Below, one piece after another: positions 21,051 to 31,136 of a DNA stretch of 64,000 nucleotides. The notes below the pieces were generated by a model. It did not search any database. It saw nothing but the letters and a program-made list of their open reading frames with translations, and was not told the origin of the DNA. The number at the start of each line of letters is the position of its first letter. Within the stretch, counting starts at the first letter, position 1. The stretch lies in the NCBI GenBank assembly GCA_900169235.1, contig FWCC01000327.1:62001-126000 (forward strand), written 5' to 3'. The DNA is from Zarea fungicola. Lineage: Eukaryota > Ascomycota > Sordariomycetes > Hypocreales > Cordycipitaceae. Both the position numbers and the translations under genes were made by a program.

Positions 21051-23085
21051 CGAATGTCTACGGGCTGGAAGAGTGTTGCTGTCAACGTAGAACAGCTTCT
21101 AACGTTGTAGGAACTGGAGAGAAAGACATTGACATTATAGTGCGATTATTTGCGGTTATACCTTCCCACGTTGTCCTGTTTAAAGGGATTTTTTTACGGA
21201 TCCGCACCCACTTTCGTATTGTACATGATAAGGCGGGTTCACGAAAATGTATATTTCTGATTACTCGAATCATGTTCCGCTGGCACCGCCACATTGTCAG
21301 CACCTTAATACATTTTATTCTCTTGGCCATGATACAGCATATAGCCTTATCGTGTGTGGTTCGAGCTGTAGTATCAAAATTTGAGATTTGGAACGAAAGT
21401 AGAAGAGTGAAGACATTTCCAGTTGTCTATCATTTCTTTTCTCAAGTGCAGTCAACGTGAGACTCGTTGAGAAACAGATTCACTAGGCGAGATTACTGGC
21501 AGATCAGCCACTCCGTCGGGACGCATTTTAGCACCAAAGTACGTACGTAATGTGCGGCAATTCCGCCCTAAATGGCAAATGAAAGATGGGTAAACACTGC
21601 CGGCTTAGTTTCCACGACATGCTACTGGTGTAATGTCTCCCAAATGCCGCTAGGCAGTATATAAAAGCGCGCGGTCATCTAGGCTGTATGAATTGCAAGC
21701 CACAAGTCGGAATCTCTCTTGTAATTTTGTTCAGTTCCCAAATAGGCCATTAACAACTAACTGAGTCTCGCTGACGACTCAGGAACACGTCATCGTGAAA
21801 TTAATTGCGAGTTAATTTTGCGACCACCTAGGCAACGTGTGAGGCTATTATGCCTTTTACTGTGGAGGAGAAGCAAGCAGGTGCTCCATACAATAGCAGA
21901 AGAACACAGAAGCGCACGATGACTAGCCCTAAGACGGCAATAATATGCCTAAGAAGGGAAGGGTTAGCAGAAGTAGCCCCTGCCCGAGTTTTCGACTACT
22001 CCACAGTACGATGTAGCAAATTTGCACACTAATAATGTAAAACCAAAACATGCTTTCAAGGTTAGCTTCCAAACTCAACACCTAAAGTACAACGGCGAGT
22101 CCATCGGACAAGGTGTAAAGGCACCAAATAAATAAATTACCAAGAAAGCAATCAAGTTAGCAAGTACATAAGCCAGCAGGTAGGCTATCAGGTTAACTAT
22201 CTAGCAAGTGCTTTTAAAAACAAGAGGCTGCGATAGGCTAGATTTATGAGCTAAGCTTAAAAGCGTAAATACGCGCTACATTCATTCTCCTAAAACGTGG
22301 ACTGCAAATCCCAGGGCTCTGTTTCTTGCTACTTAACTCGATATAATCCCTGGAAATTTACCCCTTGCTCCTCCTCCACAGTCCAAGATGGGCTACGCCC
22401 TATTATGCCATTCAACGGGCTGCGGGTCTACATAGAGTGGCTACTGAGTAGTAGTCTACGGTTTTAATTTTTGGCTTCGCACTCGCCTAGCACGTCGAGG
22501 CCCACAGACAGCCAAACAGGGGTGCTTGTCGCATAGTTGACAGTGCCGGCTATAGAGAGATTATGACGGTGGAAACAGTCACGGCCAGATGCGAAAGGCT
22601 TGAAAGCATCCGCCGAGTCCTTTTACGGAACTTACTCCTGAAAGCTTCATCTAACGACATTCCGGGCTTAAACCGCATTTCTTATCGGACACCGTGCCGG
22701 TATTGCCGGGCTATGGAATCTCACTCGTGTGAGATATACGTAAGCGCTCTAGCAGCATCCACTCGGCTTATACAGAGTTAACCCATAGCTAGCCTTGGCG
22801 ACAATTGAGCTACGGCTACTGGCCAGGTCGCCGAGCTCCCCGCCGTGCACTTGAGTCAAGCACAACACCGAGCTTAAAATAGGAGTAAAATAGCTGTGGC
22901 TCACATAACAAAGATCTTGCACGTGGTGTTACTGCGTGGTTACTTGTCGATGCAACAATGGGTTCGCCTCGAGCGAAGCCTGCGCTTTTGCAGGTAAACC
23001 ACATAGTAAATTAAGCATGATGCTCAGGGCTCACACTCCTTCTCGAAGCCTCCTTTTCCAAGCCAAGCAACCAAGTCACACCCAA
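21051..23085. other. Intergenic, no gene recognised; one strong TATA box
   Basis: Apart from the TATA box at 21658 I see only short frames without features (for example 21850-22032, 22563-22781). The base composition and scattered stops suggest decayed repeats. Confidence 0.4.
21658..21666 (+). promoter_or_regulatory. Strong TATA box without an assigned gene
   Basis: TATATAAAAG is followed by a GC-rich initiator-like stretch, as in a strong fungal promoter. The first downstream ATG (near 21689) opens only about 22 codons, and the next frame (21850-22032) has 60 codons with no features. It may serve a noncoding transcript or be a relic. Confidence 0.35.
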
Positions 23086-23448
23086 GAGAATTTCCTGCTC
23101 TGCGTGGCAGGAACAGAACCCTGCCCAGAGGCGGCGACGCTAACATTGTGCGAGTGCATTTAGTGGGTTCCGTGAATATGTTAATGGTTTAGACATCGGC
23201 TGTTTTGTTCCAGGAACAATGTTACTTGTACGAGGCAACTTGCATGGGAGTGTTGCCATTTGTATTAGCATGATGCTGCACAGCTAATAGGTTTCGCATC
23301 CAACTCGGTATACCGACATAAGTATGATACTGAAGTCAGGAATGAGCTACTCAGCGGCTGGCGTTGTTTGCTCGGCTAAACAAAGAAAGCGTCAGAAGCG
23401 ACACCAATAGCGAGAGCCAAGATCTACGCTAAAGGGTGATTAGGACAG
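23086..23448. repeat. Dispersed block B, uninterrupted copy
   Basis: Collinear with 16500-16700 plus 17746-17899 in the same orientation, but without the 1.04-kb intervening segment. Confidence 0.55.
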
Positions 23449-23655
23449 GCGTATACGGCAGGTCGCTGGCTGGGAACTACCGTCAACCAGCTAGCGATAA
23501 TTGCAATCAGCTTAGGAAATCGTACATTTGTGAATTCAGGCACTCCCTTCCATTGAGCCTTGCATTACTCTGTAATTTTGGATGATGTAGAACGATCAAC
23601 AAATATTTCATTGCGATTTGCAGATATTCTAGATTACCACATTATCCTCCGTAAT

Positions 23656-24388
23656 CTATGCATCTGGCACCACTTCTGTAGGTTCACCCAAGGACGGATA
23701 TACGTTCTCGGCATATGCTCCCTCCAAGTTCCCTAGTCTGGCTGTTAGAACAAAATATCAAATTGCAGTAGTGTATCATAGTCTCTGATAGTAGGGTGTA
23801 CCACGTACCTGCAGGATCGTAATTGCACACCGTGTACCATGAGGAATAGTCTGCTGCTATCGTCCCGGCTTTGCAGAGCATGGTGCCACAGCCAACCTTT
23901 GTGGTTGCTGCCCATACTACCTGCGTAAAATGACCATAGTCACCAAAGTTACCTCCTGGATTAGCCTGTCCATAGTAGGGGACGAAACTATTCACTTCGC
24001 CATTATACCACTGATTGGTTATGGCACCGCGCACGGCGTTGAGCTTTCCGGCGTCAGTTGTGCCACTGGCCCCCGCTGAGGCGAGATTTTCTCCGTACGG
24101 GGAATTCCTATTCTTGTGTTGGCTTAGTAGTTCTCACACTGATCGGGGCGGGGAATATTACTGTGTATGTTCAAAATCACACAGCTGCGCGTGTTTTTGC
24201 GCAATGCTCGCGAGGCTAGAATCCCACAATAGATCAGGCGCGGAGTGATTAGCACGGTGTAGATTGTGCTGCTCGATGACAGCACCTATGTACGCATTTT
24301 GGACCGGAACAGTAGCCGCTTTGGAAAACGAGACAGTGAAGATAAAGGCTGCCACTAGCGCGCCGCAGAGGTGGTTTTGTGCTGGCAT
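23656..24388 (-). CDS. Secreted CAP (PR-1/SCP-like) protein
   Basis: Three exons (24388-24162, 24107-23809, 23732-23656) give 200 residues with frame kept at both joins. The first intron has a TACTAAG branch; the second has CTAAC and ends at the AG that restores NYDPAGNLEG. A signal peptide covers residues 1 to about 24 (cleavage after SKA). The CAP domain shows H41 in QHNLHR, E82 in YGEN, E113 and H135 (the four cavity residues), the CAP1 signature GHFTQVVWAATTKVGCG and the CAP2 signature YTVCNYDPAGN. Such proteins act outside the cell; yeast and some pathogen relatives bind sterols or fatty acids, and others function at the host interface. The sequence supports secretion and an intact fold; the ligand is not known. 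Confidence 0.92.
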
Positions 24389-24510
24389 GGTGCAATTGAG
24401 GAGATCCTTGAAGTTGTGCAGTTTGGTCAGAAGGTAAAGTGATAAAGAAAGTATCGGGCAGAGTAAAGTTATGTGACAGGGCACCAATATGAAAATCCGG
24501 AGCGGCTTCA

Positions 24511-24520
24511 CTTTATATAT
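24511..24520 (-). promoter_or_regulatory. TATA box of the CAP gene
   Basis: The minus strand reads ATATATAAAG about 123 bp upstream of the CAP start codon. Confidence 0.5.
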
Positions 24521-25571
24521 AGCCAGAAGGATATGGATGTCACGAATCAAGCGCACTGTTCAATGACGTCGTAATGGTACAAATAGACGAACAGCTTTTA
24601 CTGCTTTCGCTGCGAAACGGTATCTTTAGTAATTGAGGCATTTTTTTTCACCTGCGATCTAACATAAGTGTAAGGCAAACTCTAAATTTTGCGTGTTGGA
24701 TTAGTTTATGAGACAGACAATCCATTGTCAAAAAAATATCAAGTGAAGCCTAATCGGCCGCTTGCGGAGGGTTACTCCGTCTTGTCCAAAAACCATGGAC
24801 AAAACCCTACGCGGTCTAGACTTTAACCTCGGTCCTTTTTTCAGACTCTTTAAGCTTTACAAAATGTAGAGAATTATACTGGCCACTGGGCTGGGACACG
24901 GGTCGGCTCAAAAAAACTTACGCCAGGCACTGAACCTTGTTTCCAGAAGGGGCTGTTTTAGGAATCGTCAGAGTTTAATGAAGGGAGGGTGCTGCATCCA
25001 CGAGATTTGAGCCTCTAACAAAGGTACACAGTCATTGCTGTGCTATAACTCCATTGCTGGTTAAAACGGTGGTCTGAATTCTCCTGTCCTTCTTGTCTAA
25101 GCAAAATAATTCGAATTCGAATAAAAACCCCACGATTTGCCATTCAGTCCATGTCCCACGCGCTATTTTGCGACGCGTTTGTGCAAATATATTCCAAAGT
25201 CTGCGTAAATTATTCCGCATTGCTGCGCTGACACCTTTACCTTATTCTCTCTAGATCATAAGATTCGGCAAGATACGTTGCGGAGTACTCCGAGAGAGCA
25301 TTCCAGACGAGTAGCAGCTAGGGCACGGGAAACGGCCCAGTTAAATCAAAACTTTATTATTAATCTCAACATTCCCTGCTCCATTTCGGTGGAAGCATAG
25401 TCTTCTCGACTTGAACGCTTTGATGTTCAATTCAGCCTTGCGTGGATCCCAGGGTTTGGCTATAACATACGATCAAGAATTGGTATTGTTCCTGTTTACA
25501 ATGCTTTATTTTTGAGTTGGCTTTCAATCTAAACTCAATTCTATTAAAATACAATTCCAAGAGATCGGCCC
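24521..25571. other. Intergenic, no gene recognised
   Basis: Only short frames. It includes a small palindrome near 24785-24805 (TTGTCC..GGACAA). I assign nothing else. Confidence 0.5.
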
Positions 25572-26417
25572 CTAAACCATAACGTGCTGACTCGCAGCAA
25601 CATGGTCCGAGGTCTTGAAGTCGTCGCCGAGACCCGACGCCTCGGTTCTTGAGAACGGACCCCACCGCGGGTCTATATGACGTTCATACTCCATACTCTC
25701 GGAAATTTGATTTGCCACCGCCTCGCCGTAGATGCATTCAACAAATTCAAGTGAGATGTCGATGCCTGCACTGATGCCTGATGATGTCCAGACCTTGCCG
25801 TCCACTACCCATCGTGCTTTTGGCTCCCACTTAACACCTGGAACCATATCCTTGACTTGATCAAACGCTCTTTTGTTTGTCGTCGCTCGCCTTCCATCAA
25901 GTAAGCCTGCTCTACCCACTAATAATGAGCCAGTGCATACGGTAATCAGGTATTTGAGTTGAGGGAAGGTGTTTCTGAGATATTTAAAGTATGGCTCAAG
26001 CTCCTGATCCGATGCTCGGGTTCCGCCGCCGCCAGGAACAATCAGTACATCCAAGTCTTTAGGAGCCGTCTCCAGGGTGTGAGAGGGGAGAGCTTCTGGG
26101 AAGAAAGTAGAGTTGAGACGATTGAATGCCGGTAGTCTGGGCTCCGGTGATACAGGCTCAAGTGTTGTTGAAATAAGAGCCAGCTCAAGGTGGTACCGGC
26201 TTGCAAGCGTCTTGAATACCTGTAGGGGACCGAATACATCTAGAATTTCGAACGATGGGAAAAGTATCATGCCATAGGTAGTGGCAATCTGTGTCGAGTT
26301 ATTGCTTGCGATGTCTTGGATACCTGTACTAGAGTGTAAGGAAATATTCTTAGAAAGGCAACCACTGTGACTCACATTGCTGCTTGTATGCAAAGTTCTC
26401 CCTGTTCCAGGCTTCAA
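25572..26417 (-). CDS. DJ-1/PfpI-family protein, isonitrile hydratase-like
   Basis: Single open frame of 281 residues. The glutamine-amidotransferase-like fold starts near residue 47 (ATTYGMILFPSFEILDVFGP). The nucleophile elbow is at C161 in ITVCTGSLLVGRAG, and the acidic partner position is D60 in LDVFGP; together with T162 this matches the pattern of isonitrile hydratase and of the sensor half of GlxA/AraC regulators. There is no DNA-binding domain. The first 46 residues are low-complexity and lack support. The true start may lie further in, since an intron there (GTGAGT donor) would break the frame. It is probably cytosolic; substrate unknown. Confidence 0.8.
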   Translation of the reverse strand: MKPGTGRTLHTSSNVSHSGCLSKNISLHSSTGIQDIASNNSTQIATTYGMILFPSFEILDVFGPLQVFKTLASRYHLELALISTTLEPVSPEPRLPAFNRLNSTFFPEALPSHTLETAPKDLDVLIVPGGGGTRASDQELEPYFKYLRNTFPQLKYLITVCTGSLLVGRAGLLDGRRATTNKRAFDQVKDMVPGVKWEPKARWVVDGKVWTSSGISAGIDISLEFVECIYGEAVANQISESMEYERHIDPRWGPFSRTEASGLGDDFKTSDHVAASQHVMV

Positions 26418-26815
26418 CTACAAAGGGAAACCTCAAGGATAGAATAAATAATTGAAGGTATATGGAGTAGTACATAGTGCTGCTGAAAAATGGTTGATTG
26501 AGGATGCACATCTGGCTATGTTACCCAACATAAATACGCGCGTGCTAATCTTTTCACCGAATAGGCTATTCGTTTCGTCTTCTATAAAGATGGGATTAAG
26601 TGACCCACAAATCCGGTCCAGGTTGTGGTAGGTACCATGCAGAATTGTGTGGCGGACATGAGCAAGTTTTCGGAGCCATTTGGAAGCGAGCTAATTTACC
26701 TGACAGTAACCCTCTATGCCGAGGGGCTTCTAGAATTTCTCGACTATGGAAAAAAAGTTTCCTGTCGCCTTTCTAGCAAGTATCTGTTGTCTTTAACTCG
26801 ACTAGCCTTGATAAC
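26418..26815. other. Intergenic, no gene recognised
   Basis: Upstream flank of the DJ-1/PfpI gene and left flank of the LINE relic. Confidence 0.4.
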
Positions 26816-27433
26816 ATGGAAACCGTTAAACCATTCACCCTTGCTCCATGGCAAAAGAGAGTACAGGCTATAATGGATGATGCTGGGGGAGAATCAGTAC
26901 AAAGCACGGCCGAAGCAGTGCAAGTGGTAGTCAGTAGTTCCGCCAGAAACGATGTAGTTGGTGTTGGAGGAGCAGTCTATAGCCCAAGAATCTGTCACAA
27001 AACCTTTGCATTTACGTTTGGTGCGAGACACCAGCACAACCCATACCCTGGACAGCTGGCAGTGATTGTATATGCTCTGCGATGTGCGCTGTCTGAGGCT
27101 TGGGACCAATGAGTGGTTGTGCTCACCAGCAACAGGGCGGCAGCACTTGCGATACATCGGCCGCAACAGCAATCAGGCCAGGCGCTGATTCGCTCAATTT
27201 ATGACTCAGCCGATATATTGCGAGCTTGTGGGAACAGGATCCTGGTGCAATGATTGCCAGCAAGCCAGGAGAATAATCTGCTATAGAAAACGAAGCAATG
27301 GGCGAAAGCCATGACTCAAGAGGGGGCTATCACGGAGCGGCCATAGAGACAAACTGATCAGCAGCCGCCAACTTCGATGCACAAGAAAACTGCCGACAGG
27401 AGACGATCAAACAATGTCCTACTCTCTGAGTGC
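26816..27433 (+). pseudogene. Non-LTR retrotransposon (LINE) relic: RNase H region
   Basis: One plus frame reads AVQVVVSSSARNDVVGVGGA, then NPYPGQLAVIVYALRCAL, then VVVLTSNRAAALAIHRPQQQ and SIYDSADILRACGNRILVQ. This is the RNase H domain found at the C-terminus of fungal Tad/I-type LINE polyproteins. The frame is broken by TGA at the expected Trp/Arg codons near 27110 and 27241 and by TAG further on. No reverse transcriptase is present upstream, so only the 3' part survives, as usual for 5'-truncated LINEs. Confidence 0.75.
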
Positions 27434-27811
27434 ATGTCTCGCCTCTTTCCCCCAAACATCTACCTAGTGTGGCCGACGGTCGTTCAAATCCAGAGTCGGA
27501 GATCGAGCCCAGTCACGGGTGAAAATGACCTCACGGGTAGCTTAGGGCATGCTGCGGCTGCCACCCAAGGGTTAGCAACTGGTGTCCAAGCAGGAGCTCA
27601 ATCCGCTGCACCTGCTCTTGGGGAAGGGTTCAGTGCGCTTGCTCAGGCAAGTGCAGCGCTGAGCAATGCTGTTGGAGCGCTGACCCAAGGGACTGTTGCC
27701 GGGACTTCACAAACAGTTGGTGCAGCGCCTAAGCAAGCTTACCTTGCTCTGCTTCACCTTCTAACTGGAGGGTTTGCTGGCGCGTTGGGAGGTTCTCTAT
27801 TTGGTCAATAA
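27434..27811 (+). CDS. Ala/Gly-rich open frame continuing from the LINE relic
   Basis: The last open run of the relic's frame continues without a stop for 125 codons from the ATG at 27434. From about 27530 it becomes Ala/Gly/Gln/Thr-rich with small hydrophobic heptads (GLATGVQAGAQSAAPALGEG and so on) and ends in a glycine-rich hydrophobic tail. This composition is unlike a LINE. It looks like the end of an unrelated gene, perhaps a secreted or cell-wall protein, cut off from its own start. No domain is recognised. It may be a fragment. Confidence 0.3.
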   Translation: MSRLFPPNIYLVWPTVVQIQSRRSSPVTGENDLTGSLGHAAAATQGLATGVQAGAQSAAPALGEGFSALAQASAALSNAVGALTQGTVAGTSQTVGAAPKQAYLALLHLLTGGFAGALGGSLFGQ

Positions 27812-28440
27812 GTAGATAAAATGAACAATATACCAGAGTAAGCCAGTCAATATTATAGCTGCTTTTCCTTGCAGCTTACTGAGGTTGACGGCAAGTTGCT
27901 GGGCACTGGTCCAATCAGAGCGTGTCATGTACTAGGGACCGTCTCTGCCTCGCCTGATGCTTGTCGTCCTCGCCAGCCCGGTCCAAGGGATCGCTCCCAC
28001 CGCCGTGATCGCCTTCATCCTCTTCACTTTCATCTCCGTCCCGTCAATATGCGGTCCTGCCCTTGATATCAACTCCTTGCACCTCCTTGTCGTAATACAG
28101 AGGCTTTTGCTCGGCCACTTCCCTATTGAGCTCGGTAAGCCTGATCGTAAGCCCAATTCTCGCTCAAAAATGACTCATTCGAGAGCAAATAACGTCACCA
28201 GGGGATCATCAAAAGTTCTTGGCGCAGACGGGATGAGTTTGGCGCTCCTTGGCACACCCAGAACGCACAGCTCTTAACCTAAGTTGTCGATTTCATCGTT
28301 CTCAAACCTGCTCAGAATAGATATCACAGTGAAATAAATGCGTTTTTACATATTCGCAAGGAGAATATGGGCCACACAAGACTGTAACAAGTCCGCAGCC
28401 TCGCCCTCAATACTGCACGGGTGGGAAGACCCTATTGAAG
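27812..28440. other. Intergenic, no gene recognised
   Basis: Frames at 27932-28277 on both strands are mutual shadows in a GC-richer stretch with no features. Confidence 0.45.
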
Positions 28441-28448
28441 TATATAAG
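28441..28448 (+). promoter_or_regulatory. TATA box of the 28543 gene
   Basis: TATATAAG lies 95-102 bp upstream of the ATG at 28543. Confidence 0.5.
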
Positions 28449-28542
28449 AGGCGTGCTGTCGCCTTGATTCAAGTGAGACAGCACTGCTTTTACCCAGAAA
28501 ACATATCAAACTTTCTATTGAGCAGCCCTTAACTTGAGAAAA

Positions 28543-29089
28543 ATGAATTCCGACACTGCATCAACCTATTCTGTTGACCAGAAGTTCGACAACAAGCCAG
28601 AAACACCACCGTCGCCGTACCTAAATGTTATTCGCATCATTCAATATATTTTTTCCACTATAGCTCTTGTGTTTGTCGCATGTGCCATCGACAGAAACAT
28701 TCTCGTACCCGGCGTCACCACTGAAGAAATTGTTCTCTGTGCATCGGTAAGTGCACAAGATACCGCTGCCATGCTGAGACCGACACGCGCTAACGCTGTT
28801 CTAGTCTATCACGGCTCTGCTCGCCGTATTTTATAACATTGTGCGGCCGAAGCATAAGGCTAGTAGTATTGGTGTCGACATAATTGCCGCTCTATTCCTT
28901 CTCGCTGCAACCATCTTTGGCTCCGTTCAGGCTGGCCAACAAAATGGGGCCTGTGCCTTGCCCGGCAAGATGGGCGTCTGGGACAACACTCGAGGTTGCA
29001 AGCGCATGACCATCGCGACAGTCTTTACTGCGCTCAACGTACTAAGCTTCTGTGGCTCGGCAATTCTGTCCTTTATATTGATGCGATAA
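28543..29089 (+). CDS. Small four-helix membrane protein, MARVEL-like
   Basis: Two exons (28543-28746 and 28805-29089; 58-nt intron GTAAGT..TTCTAG, phase 0) give 162 residues. A polar N-terminus of about 27 residues is followed by four hydrophobic segments at about 29-48, 66-82, 94-111 and 137-160. The short loop between the third and fourth holds two cysteines. Size and layout fit fungal MARVEL-domain proteins of membrane subdomains, but there is no strict signature to prove it. It is probably in the plasma membrane or an endomembrane. It has its own TATA box and no functional link to its neighbours is evident. Confidence 0.65.
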
Positions 29090-29625
29090 GTGCGAAGCAT
29101 GGGGTCGCTTGCGCCGTCGCCACCAATACTAGCCTGCCGGACGGGATACTCGCCGCAGATAAGATTTACGGGGACATTTCAAACCTAGGTCAATCTATTA
29201 AATTGAATATCATTAAGCTTATCCCATTATCAATTTTTCTGTTCTTGTCCCGTCGTGAAAGAAAATCTAGAAGCAGTGAAAAGCCGTATTATGCATAAAT
29301 ATTGTAGTAATCAAAGCAAGACTTGACAGCCTTCGACGGTAACAGGAACCTAATATGGAACTCATTATGGCGGAAGCTAGAAGCCTTTATTCATTATTTA
29401 TTCAGTACTTATTACCCTATCCTTTGAATTAAAACGGCTTTTCTTTGGTCGAAAATGATCCCTGAGGTCGCCACTGTCAGTGATGTGATTAAACTGGTAT
29501 CTCGATAAACTACAAATGCCAGGATCCAGCTTCGTGTTTTGCTTTTCAATTTTAGTTCTGGAAGCCATACATTTTCTGTTTATGCTTTCAAGAATGAAGG
29601 TTCAGCCACTCTACCTTCATCCGTT
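29090..29625. other. Intergenic, no gene recognised
   Basis: The short frames at 28996-29298 and 29516-29737 are overlapping or featureless. Confidence 0.4.
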
Positions 29626-29664
29626 GCAGTCGGGGAACCGAAAGCATGCCCGACTACCGACTGC
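29626..29664. promoter_or_regulatory. Inverted CGG repeat upstream of the dioxygenase gene
   Basis: GCAGTCGG and CCGACTGC form a perfect 8-bp inverted pair 23 nt apart, with an extra CCCGAC inside. CGG..CCG pairs are typical Zn2Cys6 regulator sites. It lies about 280 bp upstream of the ATG at 29945. Confidence 0.35.
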
Positions 29665-29731
29665 ATCCCCGCTTCCCGAGAGCATACCCGATGACCACTA
29701 CAGCCGAATGCGGGGAAGTACGTCCTATCTC

Positions 29732-29740
29732 ATATAAAGG
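29732..29740 (+). promoter_or_regulatory. Possible TATA box of the dioxygenase gene
   Basis: ATATAAAGG lies about 205 bp upstream of the ATG, somewhat far but the only candidate. Confidence 0.3.
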
Positions 29741-29944
29741 GCCGGCAAAGCTTGAAGCTAACTAATGAGGCAGTTGTTTCGGAGCCTCGGCAGGCAGATG
29801 AGGTAATCCACATCCGCTAATTAACCATTCTCAGCTATTGCCGAAGAGGAGCAATAAAAAAATATCAGAATAAGAATCTGATAAGCAGAGTCTGCTGCTT
29901 CAGCGCCAGCAGATTAACCGCCCTCCAGCAGGACCATTCTAGCC

Positions 29945-30845
29945 ATGAGCAGCGACCACAAGCGACAAGAAGCCAGGGAAAAAGTTGGGCCGCTCATCGA
30001 CCATACTCTCGAGCATGGCTATGTGATTATTCCCAATGCTTTCAGCAAACAAGAGATTGAGGAAGCCAAGTTGGAGCTACAGCGCCTATCACGCGACGGT
30101 TCCCCAGGTCCCGCTAGCGCTGGCGGGAGGAATCCCTTTGAAGGATACCGGACGAATCGTATCTACGCCCTGCTGAACAAGTCGCGCGTCTTTGACAAGT
30201 TTGCTTTGCATCCGGATGTTTTAGCGCTAAACGATTACTTTCTCGATGATGGATTTTTGGTGACGGCATTCCACAGCATCAGCATCCAGCCAAATGAGGA
30301 TGCGCAAGCACTACATCACGACGATGCGTACATCAAGGTGCCACGGCCACATCCTCCATATGGAACGGTAAGCTGTGAACTTGTAGGCTAAAGATTTCAG
30401 AGTTGTGTGCTAAGCTGCATAGGCAATCATGGTCGCCCTCGATGACTACACTGCGACAAACGGGTCGACGGTTATTGTCCCCGGCTCCCACAAATGGGAC
30501 AGTGAGCGGCGGCCAGAGCGCAGCGAAGCGGTGCCCGTTCAAATGTCTGCAGGCAGTATTGTGTACTTTATTGGTACGCTATGGCACGGCGGAGGTGAAA
30601 ACACCAGCCAGGCAGAGCGGCTAGCGTTGACAGTGCAGTACTGCATGTCGTGGATGCGGCAGCTGGAGAACCAACAGCTGGCAGTAGACTGGGAAAAGCT
30701 TACCCAGATTCCACCTAAACTGGTTGATATGATGGGATATAAAGTTGGTAATCCCTTTTTGGGGTATTGTGATGGACGAAGTTTGAGAACGAGGGTGGTA
30801 CAATTATTAGAGAAGTGGGGGCCGAGGCTGGAATCCAAGATTTAA
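29945..30845 (+). CDS. Phytanoyl-CoA dioxygenase (PhyH)-family Fe(II)/2-oxoglutarate enzyme
   Basis: Two exons (29945-30367, 30423-30845; 55-nt intron GTAAGC..GCATAG, phase 0) give 281 residues. The facial triad is visible: H124-x-D126 in LHHDDAYIK and the distal H196 in LWHGGGEN, with R207 eleven residues later as the 2-oxoglutarate anchor. GYVIIPNAFS near the N-terminus and TVIVPGSHKW are further PhyH marks. Relatives hydroxylate fatty acyl-CoAs or tailor fungal metabolites. The gene converges on the second GMC oxidoreductase and an MDR reductase, so a small oxidative pathway is plausible, but no synthase gene is near and the substrate is unknown. It has no targeting signal. Confidence 0.9.
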
Positions 30846-31136
30846 CAGGATTTTTCATAATATTTAAAGAATTGAACGGAATGATGGCGGTTTGCTACAC
30901 TAGCTCTAAATGTTGAGCAGGGGCATACAGCACATGCTGCACGTGAGGCTGGCGGAATCATGCTGATAGGCAAGGGCAGCTTCCCGCACGTAATCAGTTT
31001 GCAGTCTACAACAATGAGAATGTCGCAGATTTCTCCCAATACTATGATTAGCCAAGTCCAAGCCTGTGCTAACAGCTGTCATGTCTCGCAAAGGCCAATT
31101 GTCGGGCAGCTTCAGAAGCCGAGGCTGAAGCCGCTA

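Noticed and set aside
26330..26417. Intron in the N-terminus of the DJ-1/PfpI gene
   Set aside because: A GTGAGT donor exists, but neither nearby acceptor keeps the frame into the conserved domain.
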